A DNA stretch of 64,000 bases from Ephydatia muelleri (GCA_013339895.1 JABACO010000012.1:1150023-1214022); one strand, 5' to 3'. Shown: positions 27,801 through 42,800, counted from the first letter of the stretch. Notes: generated by a model not told the origin, from the sequence alone. Made by a program: numbers and translations.

Positions 27801-30800
27801 ATTGTAAACGACACCAGTTGAGGGCTTGTGGAGTCTTGAACAAAGCCACTCAGAGGTAATGCATTGCTGTAGGTGATGGCTACTGAGGGATTACTGTTCA
27901 TATCCAGAACCGTGCCTTTGAGGATGGACAGGAATGTGTTGCTGAGTGATGTTCCTAAGGCATGAATGCGTTTCAGATTATTTAGATCATTGGTTGTCAG
28001 GATAACGTATACTGCAACGCTGTAATCCGTGTTGTTTGCACGTCCTCCTGTCAGAGTGAGACTGGTGGCATTGCTACTCTGAGAATTCTGGAGAGTGATG
28101 TATGTGAAGTTGGTCGTCTTGTAGTCTACGGTCTCATCAAAGGTCAGCGTCAGTGCACCCAAATTCACATCCAGGCTGAACCTGACCATGTATGGTGGTA
28201 TGATATCTGCAGTGAACTTGGCTACCATTGTGGCATTGCTGGTTGTGATAGACACAACTGGGTTGCCATTCATGTCGAAAATGGTTTGGTTGGTCAGCGA
28301 AAGGAAGGTTGTGGTGTTTGACGTAGCCAGAGGTCGAAGACGCTTAATCTCATTCAAGTCAATTGTTCCGATGTCAATGACAATCACCGGCCAGTTAGGA
28401 CTCACAGAAGATGTGGTCAGGTTTGTGTTGCCAGGTGTCATGTGTACAGGTGGAATACTTGTCATTGACAAGGAGGCGTTGGCCTGTATTGCTAGATAGT
28501 TCACAGACAGTGTAGACACATCTACTGTCTCAGAGAATGTTAAGTACAGTTTGTTTGAAGTGAGATTAAGGTCAAAGGATAACAGCTGTGGGTCCACATA
28601 ATCTGGCACAAAAAGAGACACCTTGAGAGGCTGCTGGGATGCTACCTGGATGACCGCATTACTGTACATATCTCGGATAGTGAAATTCTGAATGGAGAGG
28701 TATGTATTATTTACATTTGTTGCCATGTTTCGAATGGTTTTAATGTAGTTGAGGTCAAATTGGGCCAATTGGATGACTATTACAGGGTCATTTGGACCAA
28801 GAGATGGGCCACCAGTTGCAGGGGTCAGATAGGACCCACCAACCAGAGTTCGGCTACTGGTGAAATTCTGGTCTTGTATGGTGATTCCAGTGTACTGCAA
28901 AGACGAGATATTAACAGTCTCCGAGAAACTCAATGTCAACCACTCATGCGTCAAGTCTAACTGGAAGCTCAAAAGCTGAGGTGATGTATTGTCTGGGACA
29001 ACTGCTGCAGCTTGGATGGCTTGACTCATTGCAATTGGAACATTGGGATTCTTGTTCATGTCCCTCACAAGGTGAGCTGTAATACTTATCCATGTGTGAG
29101 ATGTGCTGATGGCCAAAGTTGTTCTCCTCTTCAGTTCATTGAGGTCAGCGTTGGTGAGGTTAACACTCACAACGACCTGACCCACATATGACCCTGGTAT
29201 GACGCTGCCCATTGTGAGCCTGTAGAATTCTGAACTATTTATAGGGGATGAATAGAAAGTGATCTCGCCTGGAAGAAGGGAACTTGAATTGACAGTTTCG
29301 TCAAAAGTTAACTTCAGCAGTCCAATGTTCATATCTAGTGTGAAGTTGATGAGGCGAGGTGATGTTGCATCTTGAATACACAGGGAGACCTGTAAAGCCT
29401 CTTCAGGGCTGACCTCAACTACCTCATTTCCATTCATGTCAAGAACTTGTCCCGCGTAAACAGAAATGAATGTGTCATTCCGTGTGCAGGTAGCAATGCC
29501 TACAAGCTGCTTTATCATATTCAAGTCGCCAATAGTGATATTGATGTGAGCAACAGTGCTGTATTGAGGTAGAACGTAACCACCTGTCAGTGTATATTCA
29601 AGGGTGGCTATGGATACATTGGGACCTTCCAGAACAAGAGATGCATTGGGGCCACTCTGCAATGTTATCTCAACAGCGCTAAGACTGAAGATATTGATGG
29701 TCTCAGAGTAATAGAGAGTCAGAGCGCCGACATTGACATCCCAGTTAAACGCAATGAGGCTGGGGTGAGTCACATCAGGTATGTATTGTGCAACATGTTG
29801 GGCAGAGCCATTGAGTATGGGCACGATGCGGTTTCCGCTCATGTCAAGTATTGAAGTGTTGGAAACAGTGATGTAAGTCTCTGACGCATTCTTCGCAACA
29901 TGTACATTCTGTTTCAACGTGTCAAGATCCAATTTACTAAATGTTATGGCAATGACTGTGCTATAAATGTGGGTCCAAGTAGATGATGGAGTGAAGATAA
30001 ATGCGCTGCTTCCTAGAGGTGCATTTTGCAGAACCAAGGTCAACAGACCCAGTGTAGAACCATTGACAGTCTCAGAGAAATTTAGAGTTAAAATCCCTGT
30101 ATTCATATCAAGAGAGAACTGGTTAAGCACTGGGCTTGTAGTGTCTTTCACGAAGCTCAGAGCAGCAAGGGCATTGCTGGCATTCACGGCCACCAAAGAC
30201 TGGCCACTCATGTCCTGAATTGTGGCAGGTGTGACGGCAAGGTACGTGGAACTAACCCCTGTCCCCAGTGGAGGGAGAGATTTGACCAGGTTCAGGTCAG
30301 AGGGGAGCAGCTGTACAGAAACTGTTGGGCTGTTCACAGTTGTGAGAACCGCGCCTCCCTGCAGCACAACACTGATGCCGGGTGCACCTGATTGGGTGCT
30401 CTGAAGGGTCACCTCCGTCAGGTTGAATGAGCTCACATTCACCGTCTCTGAGAAGTTGAAGGTGATCTGCCCGAGGTTGAGGTCGAAAGCGAAGGACTGG
30501 ACAACAGGAGGGGTGGAGTCTGCAGTGAAAGCACTCACCTGAAGTGTGGAGGGAACTACAGGGTTTCCACTGGTGTCGTTGATGGCCAGCTGACTTATAG
30601 TCAGGAAAGTCGTGTTCGATGACGTTGCAAGAGGGAACAAGTACTTGATCACATTAAGATCACTGTTTCCTATCATGACAGTTACTACCGGTCCATAAGG
30701 ACTTGATGAAGCAGTCGTCTGGGGGTTAAAGGAGAAGCTGGAGCCTCCCGTGGTAGTCGACTGCAAGGTGAGTGATTGCACTCTAAGGGACGTTGTGTTG

Positions 30801-33800
30801 ACAGTCTCATTGTACGTGAGGTAAAGCGTTCCCGTATTCATATCAAGACTGAAGGTAACGAGAACTGGCCGTACAGTATCGGCAGTATAGCCACTGACTT
30901 GAAGGGCAGATCCATTTGCAATGGCCACAATGGGGTTGACACTCATGTCAAAGATAGTGTAGTTATCAATTGTAATATAAGTGTTCGCTTGTGAGGTTGC
31001 AAAGCCGCTGATGCTCTTGATGTAGTTCAGGTCTGGTGCACCAAGCTGCACAAAGATGACAGTGGAGTCAGAGCTCAACACAGTCCCTCCAACCAATCTC
31101 CTCACACGGGGAAACGATTCCGAACTGTGCTGAAAGCAGTGTGAGGCCCGAAACATTCAAGCTGCTTGCATTCACTGTCTCAGAGAAATAAAGGGTGAGT
31201 TGCTCTGTGACCAAGTTGAGGTCGAACGCAACCAGCTGTGGAGGTATAGTGTCAGGCACAAAGGCACTAATCTGGATGCCGGCGTCAAGAGTGATGGGCA
31301 TGATGTAGTTGCGGTTCATGTCCTGGACACCTGCTGCTGCCACATGGATGAACGTGGTGTTGGTGCTGGTGGCAAGTATCGCAAGGCGCTTGATCTCATT
31401 CTGATCAGGAACGTTCAACTGCACCGTAACGTTAGGGTTTGGCGTGCCTGGAACCACAAATCCACCTGAGAAGGGAAACTGGGCAAACGGAGATGCAGTC
31501 AACCCATTGGACGAGCTCTGAAGGACAAACTGCGACAGGTCGATTGTGATCGGGTTTATTGTCTCCGAGAAGTATAGCAAAAGGATGCCACTATTCATGT
31601 CCAGATCAAATGCTATTAGTGCAGGAGGGATCAGATCTTGCACATAGTTATGTACTTGCAGAGGATTGCTGACAAGGATGGCAGTTGAGGGATTTGAGCT
31701 CATGTCCAGAACAGTGCCAAGCTGGATATAGAGGTAGGTGTTATTCACTGAAGTAGCCAGCTGCACTATCTGCTTGACACGATTGAGGTCAAAAGTGGAA
31801 AGAGGAACGACAACAACAGGGGAGTACTTTGGCTGAGAGGCAAGATCTGGGTCCTGACTGAGAGTGTAGAAATAGGACGAACTGGGTCCAGCTGAGATAG
31901 TGACCTTGGACACAACAAGGCTGTTCCGCATGACAGTTTCACTGAACGACAGCACAAGTTGGTTTGTGCTGAGGTTCAGATCAAAGCTCTGCAGCACAGG
32001 AGGCGTGGTGTCCCTAGTAAAGTTCCTTACACGCACTGCCGTGATACCATTGTATAGAGGGTAGTTCGGCTGTCTCTGCTCATCCAAGACTACGATATCA
32101 CTCATGGTAAGCCACGCTGTTTGGTTTGTCAGGGCAATCATGGCCGCTTTAATGGCATTCAGGTCGGTCAGTGTCAGCAGAACAGTGAGGTACACCCAGT
32201 GGTTAAGGCTCAGCAGAGTGCCTCCCGTTAGGGTGTACTGGTTAGAAGCATTGAAGGTGTCCTGAATGGTTATGCCAGTGAAGTTAGCTGACGTTGTGTT
32301 GAGTGTTTCTACGAACTGAAGTGTGAGAATGTTTGCATTCAAATCCAGGTCGAAGGCGACAAGCCTGGGATGAATCGTATCATTTGAGAAATAGCTCACA
32401 TTGAGCGGATTGGTTCTGGTTATCTGCACGACTGGGTTCTTGTTCATGTCAGCTATAGTCAAGGGTTGGATGGAGATGTAGGTGGTTTGTGCGCTGATTG
32501 CAAGTGTTTCTAACGCTTTGATATGATTGAGATCAGTAATGTCCAGATTAACCAAGATCATGGTACCATCACTGCTTGACGTGTTGCCAGCAGTCAGTGT
32601 GTAGCTGGAGTTACCGCCCGGTGCATCAATGAAAGTGATCCCAGCCGGGTTGAAGGATGAGGCATTCACCGGCTCACTGAATGACAGAAGCATGGTCTGC
32701 GCTGTAAGGTCAAGGTTGAACCTGATCAGCTGTGGGCTGGTTGTGTCTGCAGTGAACTTCGACACCTTCAACTGGCTAAACACAGCTTCGTTCTCATTCA
32801 AAGACATGTCCACCACAGCTCCCATCTGTAGCGATAAGTAAGTGTTATTCACATTAGTTGCCAGCTGTGCATTCAACTTGATTTGGTTCAGGTCACCAAC
32901 ATCTAGAAGTATGCTCACGTCAGGCGAGTTGGTTCCCAGCACAAGCCCTCCAAGGAGCATGTGGCTTGGAATTGGGGACAGGAGGGAGGCCTGCACAGTG
33001 AGCAGGTCAAACATCATCGATGTGACATTCACGGTCTCATCAAAGCGAAGCGTAAGCACGCCCGTGTTGAGGTCGAGGTCGAAGCTCTGCAGCACAGGGC
33101 CAGTGATATCCGGGGTATATGCCAAGACAGGAAGTGCACCGCTGGCTGGTATAGCAACAACTCTGTTTGCATTCATGTCCGTTATTGCCCACGAAGTGAT
33201 GGAAAGAAAGGTGTCATTACTCTCCTTTGCCAGGTTCAACAAGTACTTTATGGCATTCAAGTCACCGCGGCTTATGTTGACCAGAATGCTAGAACTGTTG
33301 GGGCTAAAGGTCCGAGTGGTATAATTGAAGGTCACCTGCTCTGTTGCCAGTCCGGTGTTTGATGTTGACCGCAGTGTCAGTGCAGATGCGTTGAACGTGG
33401 AAGCCCGCACCGTCTCCGAGAAAGACATCGCCATGGTTCCAGAGTTCATGTCGAGACTGAAGGCCACAAGCTCAGGGGGCACGGTGTCGGCAGTGAACAG
33501 CGTGACCTGAAGAGCAGACACTGCATTCACCAGGGCCACCACCTTGTTCGCATACATGTCCCTCACTGCAGCACTGGTGATGGTGAGGTAGGTGTTGCCC
33601 ACGAACGTGGCTAGGTTGTTGAGCCTCTTGATCTCATTGAGGTCGCTGTGGTCCAGATACACAGTGACCTGCGTGCTGTAGTTAAGTGAGAACGTGCCCG
33701 CTGTCAGCGTGTAGGAGTTCCTCAGGCCGGTGGCATTGATTGTTCCCTGCAGCGTGAACTGCAGCAAGTTTAACGTCGAAGCGTTGATCACTTTTGAGAA

Positions 33801-36800
33801 GGTTAGGAGGAGGACATCCCTGGTGAGATCTAGATCAAACCTCACCAGCCTAGGTGGATTCAGGTCAGGGTAAAAGCTGGCCACCTGCTGGGGTGCAGAC
33901 GCATTGACTGGGGTCAAGTAGTTGAAGTTCATGTCCTGCACAGTTGTTGCAGGAAGCGAGATAAATGTGTTGTTGACGCTGGTTGCCAGGCCGACCAGTG
34001 CCTCAATACTGTTGAAGTCATCTGGACCCAGATAGACCACGAGAACAGTTGAGTCGACTTGCAGATAGGTGCTGGCATTTTGGGTTCCGAATGTCAGCCT
34101 TACAGAGAGGGGTGAGGTGGGTATCGTGATGATGGGAGTAGTGGATACCATAGTGCTGTTCAAGGTAGCATTATCCGTGCCATTCCCAGACAAGATAACT
34201 GGTGGGTACACAATTAAAACTGGATAGACTGGTCCACTCAACAATGTGATGTCCTGGACCATGAAGCTGGAGCTATTCATGGTCTCATCAAACGTAAGAC
34301 GGAGCTGTTGCGCTGTGAGGTTGAGCGAGTACGACACCAAATAGGGAGACGTTGCATCAGATGTGAAAGTGCTCACCATAAGAGCTGAGCTGTACGGAAT
34401 AGCTACAACGGGATTGCTATAATTGTTACTCATCATGTCGTAAACGGTTCCTCCAGCGAGAGTTAGGTAGGTAGTGCTGCTGGAATCGGCCAATCCCACT
34501 ACGCGCTTCAGAGTGTTCAGGTCGGGTGTACTGAGATGCAAGCTGATGACGTTACTGTAAGCACGGTCCCAAAGCCCCCCAGTGAGTGGGTACTGAAGGC
34601 CTCCAAACACTCTGTCAGCTTGGAGTGTTACTCCGGTGGTGTTCAAGCTAGACCCATTCACAGTCTCGGAGAAGCTAAGCGTGACAAGCCCTGTATTCAT
34701 GTCAAGATCGAATCCCGTGAGAATGGGCAGAGTTCTATCTGGGACGTAGGTTTTGACAGACAGGGGGCGGCTTGCTGTGATTGGAATGACAGGATTTCCA
34801 CTCATGTCATATATGGTCTCATTTGTGATGGTGATGAACGTATTTGAAGCATTTGTAGCCAAGTCCGGGAGTGCCTTTATTGCATTCAAGTCACTGACAC
34901 CAAGGGTGATATTCACAATGACAGAAGGTGGGAATCTAGCATATACAGTGCTTTGGATGACAAACGACTGGTTGTTCAGACCAACCAGAGTTATGTCCCG
35001 AGTGCTCAATCCCGGCAGTGGGATTAACTGTGTATTGGAATCACGAGTGTCCACAGTTTCGGAGAAGGTCAGGCTGAGAACGCCATCACCACTGATGTTC
35101 AGGAAAAAGCTCACCAGCTGTGGGCGTGTCGTGTCCGGTACGTACGCCCCAGCAGGGAGCGCGTACGAGCTCAGTATCGCGATGGCGGGGAGCCCATTGA
35201 TGCCCAATACAGTGCTGGCGCTCACGGCAAGGAACGAGGTGTCTAAGCTGGTGGCCACCACCCCCGTGGCCTTTATGGTGTTCAGGTCATTGGTGGGAAT
35301 GGCGATGGTCACCACGTAACCGTTGGTGCTGTTGGTGACGACACTCCATAGCTGTGGAGACAAGGACACCATGTCGTTCACATTGCTCCCACTTACACTT
35401 TGGTATGCTTGAAGCTGCAGGCCGCCGATCTGAAGGCTGCTGATGGAAACCACGTCACTGAACGTTAGCACTAAGATTCCCCTGTTCATGTCGATGGAAA
35501 AGTTCAGCGGGGTGGGGCCAGTCGTGTCCGGAATAAAGGTGCTCAGAATCAAAGAGGTGTGTGGCAGAATGGGATTGCCAGACATGTCAAATATGGCCCC
35601 TCTCACAATGGTTATGTACCTTGATGACCCAGCGAGTGTGTTCACCAGGGATGGGACTTGCTTTAGTGCTAAAAGGTCCGCTAAGCTCATCTGGATCACA
35701 ACTATCTCCCTGGTGTACAGTGGGTTGCTGACGTCCACATAGCTCACCACGCCAGACGACAACGTTACGTTGACGGTGGCCACACCCGTTCGCACAAGCG
35801 TTACGTTGATGAGACCAAACTGCACCGACGAAGCATTGACTGGCTCATTGAAGCTCAGAGTGAGCGTCCCCTTGTTCAGATCAAGTTCTGTGAATGCCAC
35901 CAGGTAAGGTGGGGTCACATCGGGCACCACTGCGTTGGCCATAAGGGGATTGGTTGCCAAGACTGGGTTGACAAGATTTGTATAGACACTGTTATCAAAT
36001 ACAAGGGCACTGGTTGCTGTAAGGTAAGTGTTATTGGTGATTACAGCGAAATCTTCGTACGCTTTCAGTTGCACCTGATCGAGTGCTGATAGGTTGAAGG
36101 TGACAATGGTCCCCAAGCTGGTCAACACAGGAATAGTATTTGTTGGCTCCAATGTGTAGCTTCTGGTTACATTGGCTGCACCGTTGTAGAGGGTGATGGC
36201 GTCTTTTGCAAGTGAGGAGGGTGCCACAGGCTCATCAAAGGTGAGGACCATCTGTCCGATGTTCTTGTTCAACGTAAAACCAAGCAGGTTGGGTGAAGTG
36301 GTGTCATATATGTAATCAGACGCCAGGCTGGCATTGTTGTAGCCCAACGGCACTACATCGTTTCCAGCCATATCCCGGATCATCTTGCTGGTAAAGATTA
36401 TATATGAACTTGATATGATTTTGTACAGACTAGCAGTGTACTTCACAGCTGCCAGATCGTAAGGGTCCAGCTGGAATGATAAGACTGGACTGTTCACAGT
36501 GCTCAACACCACACCTGGTTTCGTGATATTGTACGCCGGGTTGTTGATGCGTATGAAGGCGGATGTTAGGAGTGTGATCTGCAGGGGCATGAAACTCGAG
36601 ACGTTCACAGTCTCAGAGAACGTAAGGTTAAGTACTCCAGTGTTCATGTCGACTGCGAAGGACTGCAGGGTTGGTGAGGTGGTGTCTGGAATGTAGTACA
36701 ACGCACGAATACTCGGACACGTGAGGTCTGTAACAGAAGTAGACAGAAATGTAAAACAACTGATGGACATTACTTTTGCAAGAGCTCTAGTGATCATACT

Positions 36801-39800
36801 CCAAATATAGTTTGCAAGAGCTCTAGAGTGATCATACTCCAAATATAGTTTGCAAGAGCTCTAGAGTGATCATACTCCAAATATAGTTTGCAAGAGCTCT
36901 AGAGTGATCATACTCCAAATATAGTTTGCAAGAGCTCTAGAGTGATCATACTCCAAATATAGTTTGCAAGAGCTCTAGAGTGATCATACTCCAAATATAG
37001 TTTGCAAGAGCTCTAGAGTGATCATACTCCAAATATAGTTTCAAGAGCTCTAGAGTGATCATACTCCAAATATAGTTTACAAGAGCTCTAGAGTGATCAT
37101 ACTCCAAATATAGTTTCAAGAGCTCTAGAGTGATCATACTCCAAATATAGTTTGCAAGAGCTCTAGAGTGATCATACTCCAAATATAGTTTGCAAGAGCT
37201 CTAGAGTGATCATACTCCAATATAGTTTACAAGAGCTCTAGAGTGATCATACTCCAAATATAGTTTGCAAGAGCTCTAGAGTGATCATACTCCAAATATA
37301 GTTTGCAAGAGCTCTAGAGTGATCATACTCCAAATATAGTTTGCAAGAGCTCTAGAGTGATCATACTCCAAATATAGTTTGCAAGAGCTCTAGAGTGATC
37401 ATACTCCAAATATAGTTTGCAAGAGCTCTAGAGTGATCATACTCCAAATATAGTTTGCAAGAGCTCTAGAGTGATCATACTCCAAATATAGTTTACAAGA
37501 GCTCTAGAGTGATCATACTCCAAATATAGTTTACAAGAGCTCTAGAGTGATCATACTCCAAATATAGTTTGCAAGAGCTCTAGAGTGATCATACTCCAAA
37601 TATAGTTTACAAGAGTTCTAGAGTGATCATACTCCAAATATAGTTTAGCAAGAGCTCTAGAGTGATCATACTCCAAATATAGTTTGCAAGAGCTCTAGAG
37701 TGATCATACTCCAAATATAGTTTTTATTTAACCAATCATAGTTTTAAACAGAATTTGCTCCTAATAGATAGCTCTTCCAACCTATTTTCAACAGTAAAAT
37801 GCGCATTATAGCAAAGTTATTATCTGATGAAATCTACTGTATTCAAACATGTACGTAGTTGACCAATACACCAACCCTCCAATCGTTTGGTTTACCATAC
37901 CGTCTGTACTCCATACACTCACCTTCCTTGAAATATCTGACTTGCTGAGGATTGCTGGGCAGTATTGGCACAGCTCCAAGCAACACATAGTTCTCACATA
38001 CCGTACTCTGTATTGCTATGTACGTGGAGTTTACTGTCTTAGCGACCAATCGGTTGGAGCTCTTGAGAATGTCCTGGTCTGCAGTGGTGAGAGTGATCTG
38101 GATCAGTGAGTTGTAATCCAAGTAGACTACAATGGACTGGGCACTGAGGGTCAAGTAGTCTGGGGAGGAGGCAGCGTTCAGAAGGGTGACGGAGGTGGCA
38201 TTGAACGATCCAGGAAGGATGGCCTGCGAAAACTTCATCATCAGGTGATTGGTACTGAGATCAAGGTCAAAGTACCACAGAGAGGGTGGGCTTGCATTGG
38301 GTACAACAGCTACGGCCTCCAGTCCGTAGCCTTGCGATACAGGGACACTGGGATTGGCATTCGTGTCATTGACAGTCCCAAAGTCCACTAGAATGTACGT
38401 GTCGCTCACATTGGTTGCGAGCGAGGTCAGGGTGGTGATGGCATTGGCGTCCGTGGAGGAGAGCACCAGGGACAGGGTGAGGACAGCAGAGCTGTTGACA
38501 AGGGGAGCTCCCCCTGTCAGCCTGTACGCTTGGAAGGGTCGGGTCCCATTGAAGCTCACGGAGTTCTGAAGGGTAATCCCTGCAGTCCTGAGGGTGAGGG
38601 GATTCACCACTTCACTGAAGGTGAGGTTCAGAAGGCCGGCGTTCATGTCCAGCGTGAAGTTGACCAGTCGTGGGGGTGTGGTGTCGGGAGTGAAGAGTCT
38701 CACTTGAATGGCACTCTTAGGTGGAACCTGGACAGCACTGTGTCCATATATATCCTCTGCCACAAAGCTGGCGACGCTCAAGAACGTGTTTGCACGCGAG
38801 GTGGCGAGAGTGGGGTCCGCCTTGATGGCATTCAGGTCGCCATCGGTCAGGGTCATGGAGATGTTGTAATCCGGCAGGTTGGGCGTCTGCACTGGGTACA
38901 CCCCTAAGAGCGTGTAACTGTCGTTGCTCCCGGGAAACTGGAGCAGGGTTTGCCGGGTAGGAACGTAGGAGGAGATGTTCATGACGTCACTGAAATGGAG
39001 GAACAGGACACCTGTGTTCAGGTCCAGGTCGAAGCTTTCAAGCATTGGTGGAGTCACGTCGATCACAAATGACCCAATAGTCAGCTTTGTTGAGTTGAAT
39101 ATGCTTGTGGGGATGACCGGGTTCCCAGCCATGTCAGAGAGTGCAGTGGAATTGAAGGCCACAAAGGTCGTGGAGTCGTTGACAGCAATGGTGGTGCTAA
39201 GCTTAAGGTACTTGAGGTCAGGGCGGTCCATCGATATGATCACCTGCTGCTTCCGTACATCTCCGTAGCTAGCTATGCCCCCCGTCAGGAAATAAAATGG
39301 CTCCACCAAGGTGCGGTTCAAAATGATGGAGCAGCCACGCAAGAGGAGGGGGTACGGCTGGTTGGGGGTCATGCCACTCCCTGAGCCTAGCTCACTTGCC
39401 TCAGCAATCCTTTCAGAGATGTTGAAAGGGCACGACATGATGTACTCACCGGGGTTGAATACGTGGGTGAGGTTAAAGACAGACCCGTTCATCAGCAGGA
39501 GAGAGTACCACGAATTGATCACCTCAGGGTTGTAGAACGAAAGGTAGAAGGTGTAGTTGTTGGAGATGGCAATGTCTCTGAGTGATATTGAGTTCAGGTT
39601 GACAGGCTCGTTGAAGAACAAAGTGAAACTCCCGTTGTTCAGGTTGTAGGCCATGAAGGATGTCAGGACGGGTCTCGTCGTGTCCGGAATGAATCCAGAG
39701 GCACACAAGGCATTGACACCGTCGTAGCGAGGAGCAATTGCATTTCCCGCTGCATCCTGGATGAGCCCAGTGTACGCTATGTAGGAGGTGTTCAAAGAGG

Positions 39801-42800
39801 TGAACGTTACGCCGTTGGCTTTTAGAAGGTTCAGGTCTGATGACGAAAGGTTCCACTCTACAGAGAGGCCATCAACACTTCTCAAGGAGGGTCCAAAGCT
39901 GTTCAGCTGTAGGTGGACTGTTCCGGATAGTGCATCCTGGAATGTCAGGTTTGTGGGGTCGAACGAGGGCAGGAGGACGACCTCATTGAAGGTGAAAGTC
40001 ATGACGCCAGCATTCATGTCAACGGCGAATGATGTCATCTGAGGAGGCATGGTGTCTGACACAAGGTTTGTCGGCGTATGATAGGTAGCCATGGTATTGG
40101 GCAGGATAGGGACAATGTCATTGCCACCCACATCAGAAATGAATCCGGATGTTATGCGAATCCAGCAGTGCGACTTGATATCGCACACGTCGCCCACCAG
40201 CTTCAACCGATTCAGGTCATAGGTCCCGATCTGAAGTGCGATTACGACAGCGTCGCCCGGGGATACAAGGGCCAGCTGGGTGAAAGTGAAAGCATAAGAA
40301 CTATTTGTGTAGTCGTTTTGGAACGCAACCTGAGAGAACACCATGCTGGACACGCTAACAGTCTCGGTGAACTGGAGCGTGAACGTGCCGGCAGTCCATG
40401 TCAAACTGAACGAAACTCATCACCTGAGGAGGCGTGGTGTCGGGTGTGTACAGGGTCACATTCAGAGACGCAGGGTAGTTTGGGTTCCCACTGCTGTCCA
40501 CAACGAGGGAGCCGGTGGCGTCCAAGTGACACATGGAAGTGGTGCACACCCTCCTCTGCTTCAGGACGTTCAGGTCCCCGTTGCCCACCAGGATGCGCCC
40601 ATCGGTGAGGAGGCCGGCATCAAGTGAGGCACTGGCGGCCGTGAGCACGTAGGAGGCGGCTACTCCCTGATTGGAGGCACTCGACAGCAGTCACGGCAAC
40701 GACACTGAGCGCACTGAAATTGACCGGCTCGTTGAAGTGGAGAGTGAGGACTCCGGAGTTGAAATCCAGGTCAAAGGAAAGAAGAGCGGGCCCCGTTGAA
40801 TCCACAGTAAACATGCTGACCTGCAGAGCGGAGGTCATCGGCACCTGGACGACCGGGTTCCCGCTCATGCCCTTCACCGCAGCGGGGGTGATGCTGACGA
40901 AGGTGTTGCCAGGCTGGGACGCCAGCCCCGAGATAGCCTTGATGGCGTTGAGGTCCCCACGGAGCAGGTCCACCACGACGGAGGTGCTCATCGTTTGGGA
41001 TTGGGAGACAAACCCACCCTTCAGGGTCATCGTCTGCTGGGGGCCACTGCTGCTGCTCTGCAGAGTCACCTGCGTGGGGAGGAAGCTGGACCCATTCACG
41101 GACTCCGAGAAGGTGAAGGTAAGGGTACCCAGGTTCAGGTCAAAGTCAAACGATTGCAGGGTTGGACTCTGGGCGTTTCTGATGAGAGTGGACACTCTGA
41201 GAGCATTGGTCGGTTGGATCACGACGTTCGGATTACCGCTGGTGTCCTTGATTGTCCCGGGGTCAAGGGTAATGTAGGTGTCGTTCTGTATTGAGGCGAG
41301 AGGGAAGGCAAAAGTGATGGTGTTGAAGTCAACACTCGCCAGACCGATAATGGCTACGGTATAGTTGATGTTAGTGACAGTGGTGCCCAAAGCACCCAGG
41401 TGAACCACATGCAGGGAGTTTGAGGCGTTGTCTTGCAGTCCGATCCCCTGGATCACCAGCGTTGCCACAGACACGGTCTCGTCAAAGGTCAGGTAGAGAT
41501 TGCGCGCATTCAGGTCCAAGCTGAAACTCAGGAGCTGAGGAGGGACCGTATCCGCCACGATAGAAGCTGGCCTGCTTCGCCGACAAGGAAGGAATGGAGA
41601 CAACGCTGATCCCTGCAGTGTCCCTGATGGTGGCACTGGTGAGGGCAATGAAGGTGTTGGTCTGAGACTTGGCCAAGCCGGAGGACGCCACTTTCATCTT
41701 GTTCAGGTCCGCAGACGTCAGAGACAAGGTCACAGAGGAGTAGTTCTGAAACACCCACATCCCTCCCGTCAAGGGAACGCTTGCACCTCCTGTGCTGGTG
41801 CCCTGGACGGTCAGCTGGGTCGGATCAAAGCTGCTCCCTCTCACCGTATCGGAGAAGGACAGGTACAGCACGCCCAGTCCCACGTCTAATCCGAAGCTTA
41901 CCAGCTGCGGAGGTGTAGTGTCGGCCACGTAGGTGCTCGCCTGCAGTGCAGAGGTGCTAGTGATCAGAGTAACGGAGTTTCCGCTCATGTCCGCCACAGG
42001 TCCAGGGCTGGACGGTGATGAAGGTGTTGCTGATCGAGGTGGAGAGAGTCCCGCTGGCCTTGATCCCGTTCAGGTCGGACATGGAGAGAGTGATGTTGAC
42101 GATATTGCTGACGTAGGTTGTGGGTACACTCGAGTTCAGAGTCCACGACGATGTGGGCTGGCTGGCTTGGTTGACTAGGGTCACACCAGTGATGCTGAAG
42201 GCAGAAGCGTTCACGGTCTCGGAGAAGGTGAGTTGGAGCGAGTTGGTGTTGAGGTTGAGAGCAAACGACTGCAGGGTTGGACTTGTCGTATCCATGGTGA
42301 ATCCTGCTGTCTTCAAGGCCGCACCGTTGAGAACAGGTACCACAGGGTTGGATGCCATGTCAAGAACGGTACCCATCGCAATGGTGATGAAGGTGTTGGA
42401 GACACTCGTTGCCAGCGTGGGGTCCTGCTTGATGCTGTTGAGGTTAGCTGAAGTCAACTGGACGGCAAACCGGTAGTCAGCATCATACGGCACGACAGAC
42501 AAGAACCCCGTTAGAGGGCGTGGACGACTTGAGGAGAGAGAACCCTGCAGGGATATCTGGGAAGCATTGAGCGTCAGAATGTCCACCACTTCTGAGAAGG
42601 TGAGGAAAAGCTGCCCCGTGTTCATGTCCAAGGTGAAGTTGGACAGGGAGGGGGAGGTGGTGTCGGGAACATAGCTGCTCGCGAGAAGAGCCTTTCCGTC
42701 CACCACCGCTACCAAGTTAAGTCCGTTGAAGCCCTGTGCCAGCATGGCGGAAGCCGCGAGGTAGCTGCTGCTCGCGTTCTTGGCCAGCGGACGTATCTGC

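Noticed and set aside
25422-36696. Plus-strand ORFs up to 193 codons opposite exon 3
   Set aside because: They share the same antisense origin, with no start context, splice sites or recognisable motifs.
36946-37182. Minus-strand ORF repeating EYDHSRALANYIW
   Set aside because: It is a translation of the 38-bp satellite inside a spliced intron; its frame depends on chance unit-length variants.
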